DNA of 64,000 nt from positions 124,001 through 188,000 of the forward strand of contig NW_024104417.1 in the NCBI RefSeq assembly GCF_003945595.2, in the 5' to 3' direction. The position numbers and the translations under genes were made by a program. The notes below the pieces were generated by a model. That model did not search any database. It saw only the letters and a program-made list of their open reading frames with translations, and was not told the origin of the DNA. Below, in pieces: positions 61,101 through 64,000 of the stretch (positions are counted from its first letter, which is position 1; each line of letters begins with the position of its first letter). The stretch is from Pipra filicauda (taxonomy: Eukaryota; Chordata; Aves; Passeriformes; Pipridae).

Positions 61101-64000
61101 TTTTTAGGCTGCTGTTCTTAGTTTCCTTGCAGGTGGATAGATGGCTTACATATAAACCTAATATTTCACCTGGCACTGCAGAAAGGCTGAACAGTAGACA
61201 GTACTACCATTTATAATTTGCTTCCAAAACTGGTCTATAATTCTACAGTTCTATAGTTTCTTTCTTCTGTATTGTTATCTGTCTAGTTCCTACCAGAACC
61301 TAAGTTATATGGTATAAAGTGACTTAAGCCCTCAACAGCATAATCTTCCTGCTTTATATTAGGCTGCACTGAAACCCTATTTGTGTATGGAGCAGGAAGA
61401 GAGTTACAGACACACACCCCCACTGCTGATTTGAGGCATGTGACTAATATACCTTAATGAACAGAACCCTTGTAGTGGCTTAAAAACAAAGGCCTCAGGC
61501 TTAAAACCTGTCAATCTGATATTCCTTTATAATGAAAAAAAAATTATTTGATTTTGCCTATGTTTGTTGTAGAAACGATAAATACAAAAAAGTATTTGGT
61601 AGGGAAGGAAGACAGATAAGATATATTTCATAATAGAATAATAATTTTAAAAATACAGCAAAAGGTACTTAAATCTGAAGCTCTGTTTTCATTGTATTTT
61701 ACTGTCTAATGAATCAGAAATAAGATGTGTTATTTTATTGAAAATATAAAGTAAATCTACAAGGAGCAATGTTATCCTGTTAGATTTATTCCTCTGAACA
61801 CAACCAAACAGCTCACGCTGAGTAAGACTGGGGCTTCCGTTCAAACAGCAGTGGTAAGACTGTGGGAGTGGAATCTCCTGTATGAAGGGAAAATTTTAAC
61901 ACTAATACACATAAAGTCTGTGAAAACATAATACAATGGGCTCTTTGTGCTTTAGAAACATGCAATGATTTTTTTTTTTTTTTAGTCTGAGAATTTTGGT
62001 GTGTTGCATTTGCAACTGCACTGAAGAATTTATATTAACTCTATCTGAAAGGGCAGCAAAATATTCACTAGAGAAAGTTGTTCACTGTCTGGGAAAAGTT
62101 TTTGCTTGTAATTCCACCTGAATGGGGTTTATGTTTAGCTTTTAACTTGATGAGAGTCCTCAAAGCTGGAGACATCTGTCAAAAGGAAAATGATTCCTTA
62201 CTTGAAGGAGAGACTGCGATGATAGAATCTGAAGCTTCACTACATAAATTCCTCCCCATTATCTTTTACAGGCCAGACTTTCATCCTATGAGAAGATATT
62301 CACCCAGAGCCTGTTTGCAGTGACTGAACTCTTTCTGTGGCAGACCCTGGCCATAGGCCTGATACTGAGGAGTGGCTGTCTGGTTAGTGTTAATGGTACA
62401 CCAGTTCTGGAAAGGAGAAATGACAAGGTCGTGCTTCTTCTGGATTTCCCATCTGGCGAAAGCACTGGCAGGGCAAGTTAAGGCAGCCTACCATGAGTTT
62501 AAATCTTTTTGAAAATGCACTATTTATATAAAAACAAGTTGAGCCCCATGGATTAAAGGAGGAATTTATCTATAAAAGAAACCTCATAGTCCTGAGCCTC
62601 TGCAAGGACCAAGTGAAAACATCTAGCGTAATCCATTATTTGTAACCTTTGCTTCCTTTGACTCCTGCGATAACTTTTTTTTGTGTGTGTAAAAGTGTAT
62701 GGCAGTCAAACTGTTTGAAACATTACAGTAAGTGAAGTCATTGGGGTAGGAATAGAGGTGTAGGGTAGTCTTTTCCATTCCTGTCAACAGTTTTAGTTTG
62801 GTTCCTTGATTGTGTTCATCGATGCAATCTTTATTTAGATCACCACATTCTATTTTTCATTCTGAGGCAAAATCAGCCCTCCCAAGACTGCTATAATCCC
62901 AAAGTGGCTAAATAGTGTTGTGTCTGACACAGTAATGAAAACTGCATTTATTTATCTTGTATTATTGACCAAATCATGTATTTTGTTCATGTACATTGAC
63001 ACATAATGTCCACAGTAAAACACTTTTCACCCAGAAAAATACCAGTAAGTCACAAAAAAAAAAAAAAAGAAGAAAAAAAGAAAAGAAAAGAAAATCCCTC
63101 ATTGAGAAAAAAAGCTCCAGTAGCCAGATAAATTATGGGAAATAACACTGTAAGGTATCTAAGTGTCTTAACAGACTTTGCAAGCTCTTCTCCTCATGCT
63201 CCGGTGAGGCCTGAGTGAGGAGCTGGCATGGTGGGGCAAGGGGAGACAGCTCTGTCTCCCAGTAGCCATGAGCAGATAGGAGAGTCTTGGCATACAGCAA
63301 GATGTTGAGGTGTGTTTGGGAAATTCAGAGCTCATATGAAGATGTTGCATAGCTGCCAGAAGTTCTCTTGTTCCCATTCCCTTCATAATGCTAGACCCCA
63401 TTTACAGCCTAGTGTGCAAGATCTGCTGGCAGGATCTTTGTGAACATTTCTTACATGTACTTTGAACAGTGTTCCATGAAAATTAATTCTTATAGATACT
63501 TGTATGAGCTGTGTGAAGGGCATTGCTGTAACTTTAAAGGTGATAATCCAAACACAGAGAAATTAAAGTCAAAGGTCTTTGGTAAGTTGAACTAAGCTCT
63601 TTGATACTTGGAATATCTGATCTGAGATGCCTTTAAAATCTGAATGTTAAAGAGCCCATATATACTATGTGATATGTTCAAAGCATGGCTCTTTCTCTAC
63701 AAATTCATTTGTAGATCTGTATGTTGAGAATTTTTTGGCCAGACTGAAGGGTGTCCTGTGAGTGTCTGGAATTAACGCTTTTGAAATTTCTATCTTATGA
63801 GAATGTCCCACTTCCCATGGGGGCTGCGTCAGAGATGGGCACATCAATTCCTTTTCCAGCACCAGTATTCAGTTTCCTGAAGCAAGATCACTCAACCTCA
63901 GCGTGATTTTCCCTGAAACTGCATCTTCTGACTGCTCATCATTCTTATTTCCAGGGAACAAGTAGAATCACTAGATATGTCTATGAAAGGTTCACTGTAC
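58140..64000. other. Intergenic DNA to the right edge, no gene recognised
   Basis: AT-rich sequence with T runs at 58159, 58843 and 61969 and the A-rich tract at 63054. All reading frames are short. A faint MIR-like phrase (CACAGAGAAATTAAAGTCAA near 63555) is too short to call. Confidence 0.6.
63054..63094 (+). repeat. A-rich / (AAAAG)n tract
   Basis: A run of about fifteen A residues continues into GAAGAAAAAAAG and several AAAAG units. The sequence before it shows no recognisable retroposed gene, so it is taken as a simple repeat, not the tail of a processed copy. Confidence 0.85.

Overview
This window looks like nuclear DNA of a bird. Three things point that way. There is a CR1 LINE tail ending in the ATTCTATGA-type repeats typical of avian and other reptilian CR1. 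There are two retroviral LTRs, one of which resembles an LTR type common in bird genomes. The background is AT-rich, with a single sharp CpG island. I place it inside birds from repeat resemblance only and assign no species.

The only protein-coding exon I can firmly identify is the first coding exon of ANKH (progressive ankylosis homologue, a multipass membrane exporter), on the minus strand at 41112-41017. It starts with [20 protein letters not shown], has a strong Kozak context, and ends at a consensus CAG|GTAAGG donor after exactly 32 codons. It lies in a CpG island of about 1.7 kb (roughly 40300-42010) that holds GC boxes, an interrupted CGG repeat, an A/T-rich MEF2/TATA-like element and a CACGTG E-box. 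No later ANKH exon was recognised, so positions 1-41016 are read as the 5' part of a very long intron 1. Everything right of about 42010 is read as upstream intergenic DNA. Human gene order (ANKH facing away from a large gap before FBXL7) would fit this, but nothing in the window proves it.

The intron carries a solo LTR in the same orientation as ANKH (8132-8720), a fragment of an ancient LINE C-terminal zinc-finger region (2223-2353), one fairly clear and two weak MIR/L3-like relics, a (CAG)9CAA microsatellite, small tandem duplications and three exon-like segments with good splice signals. The upstream side carries the CR1 tail (48186-48470), an LTR preceded by a polypurine tract (57896-58139), several short tandem duplications, a perfect 11-bp inverted repeat, and AT-rich stretches that resemble regulatory DNA.

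Almost all open reading frames in the window are short and chance-like. The large overlapping ones at 40000-42300 are products of GC-rich, stop-poor CpG-island sequence. I found no operon, CRISPR array, tRNA or rRNA gene, and no convincing new biological system. The points most worth a second look are the promoter architecture, the exon-like segments, the LTRs and the old repeat relics.
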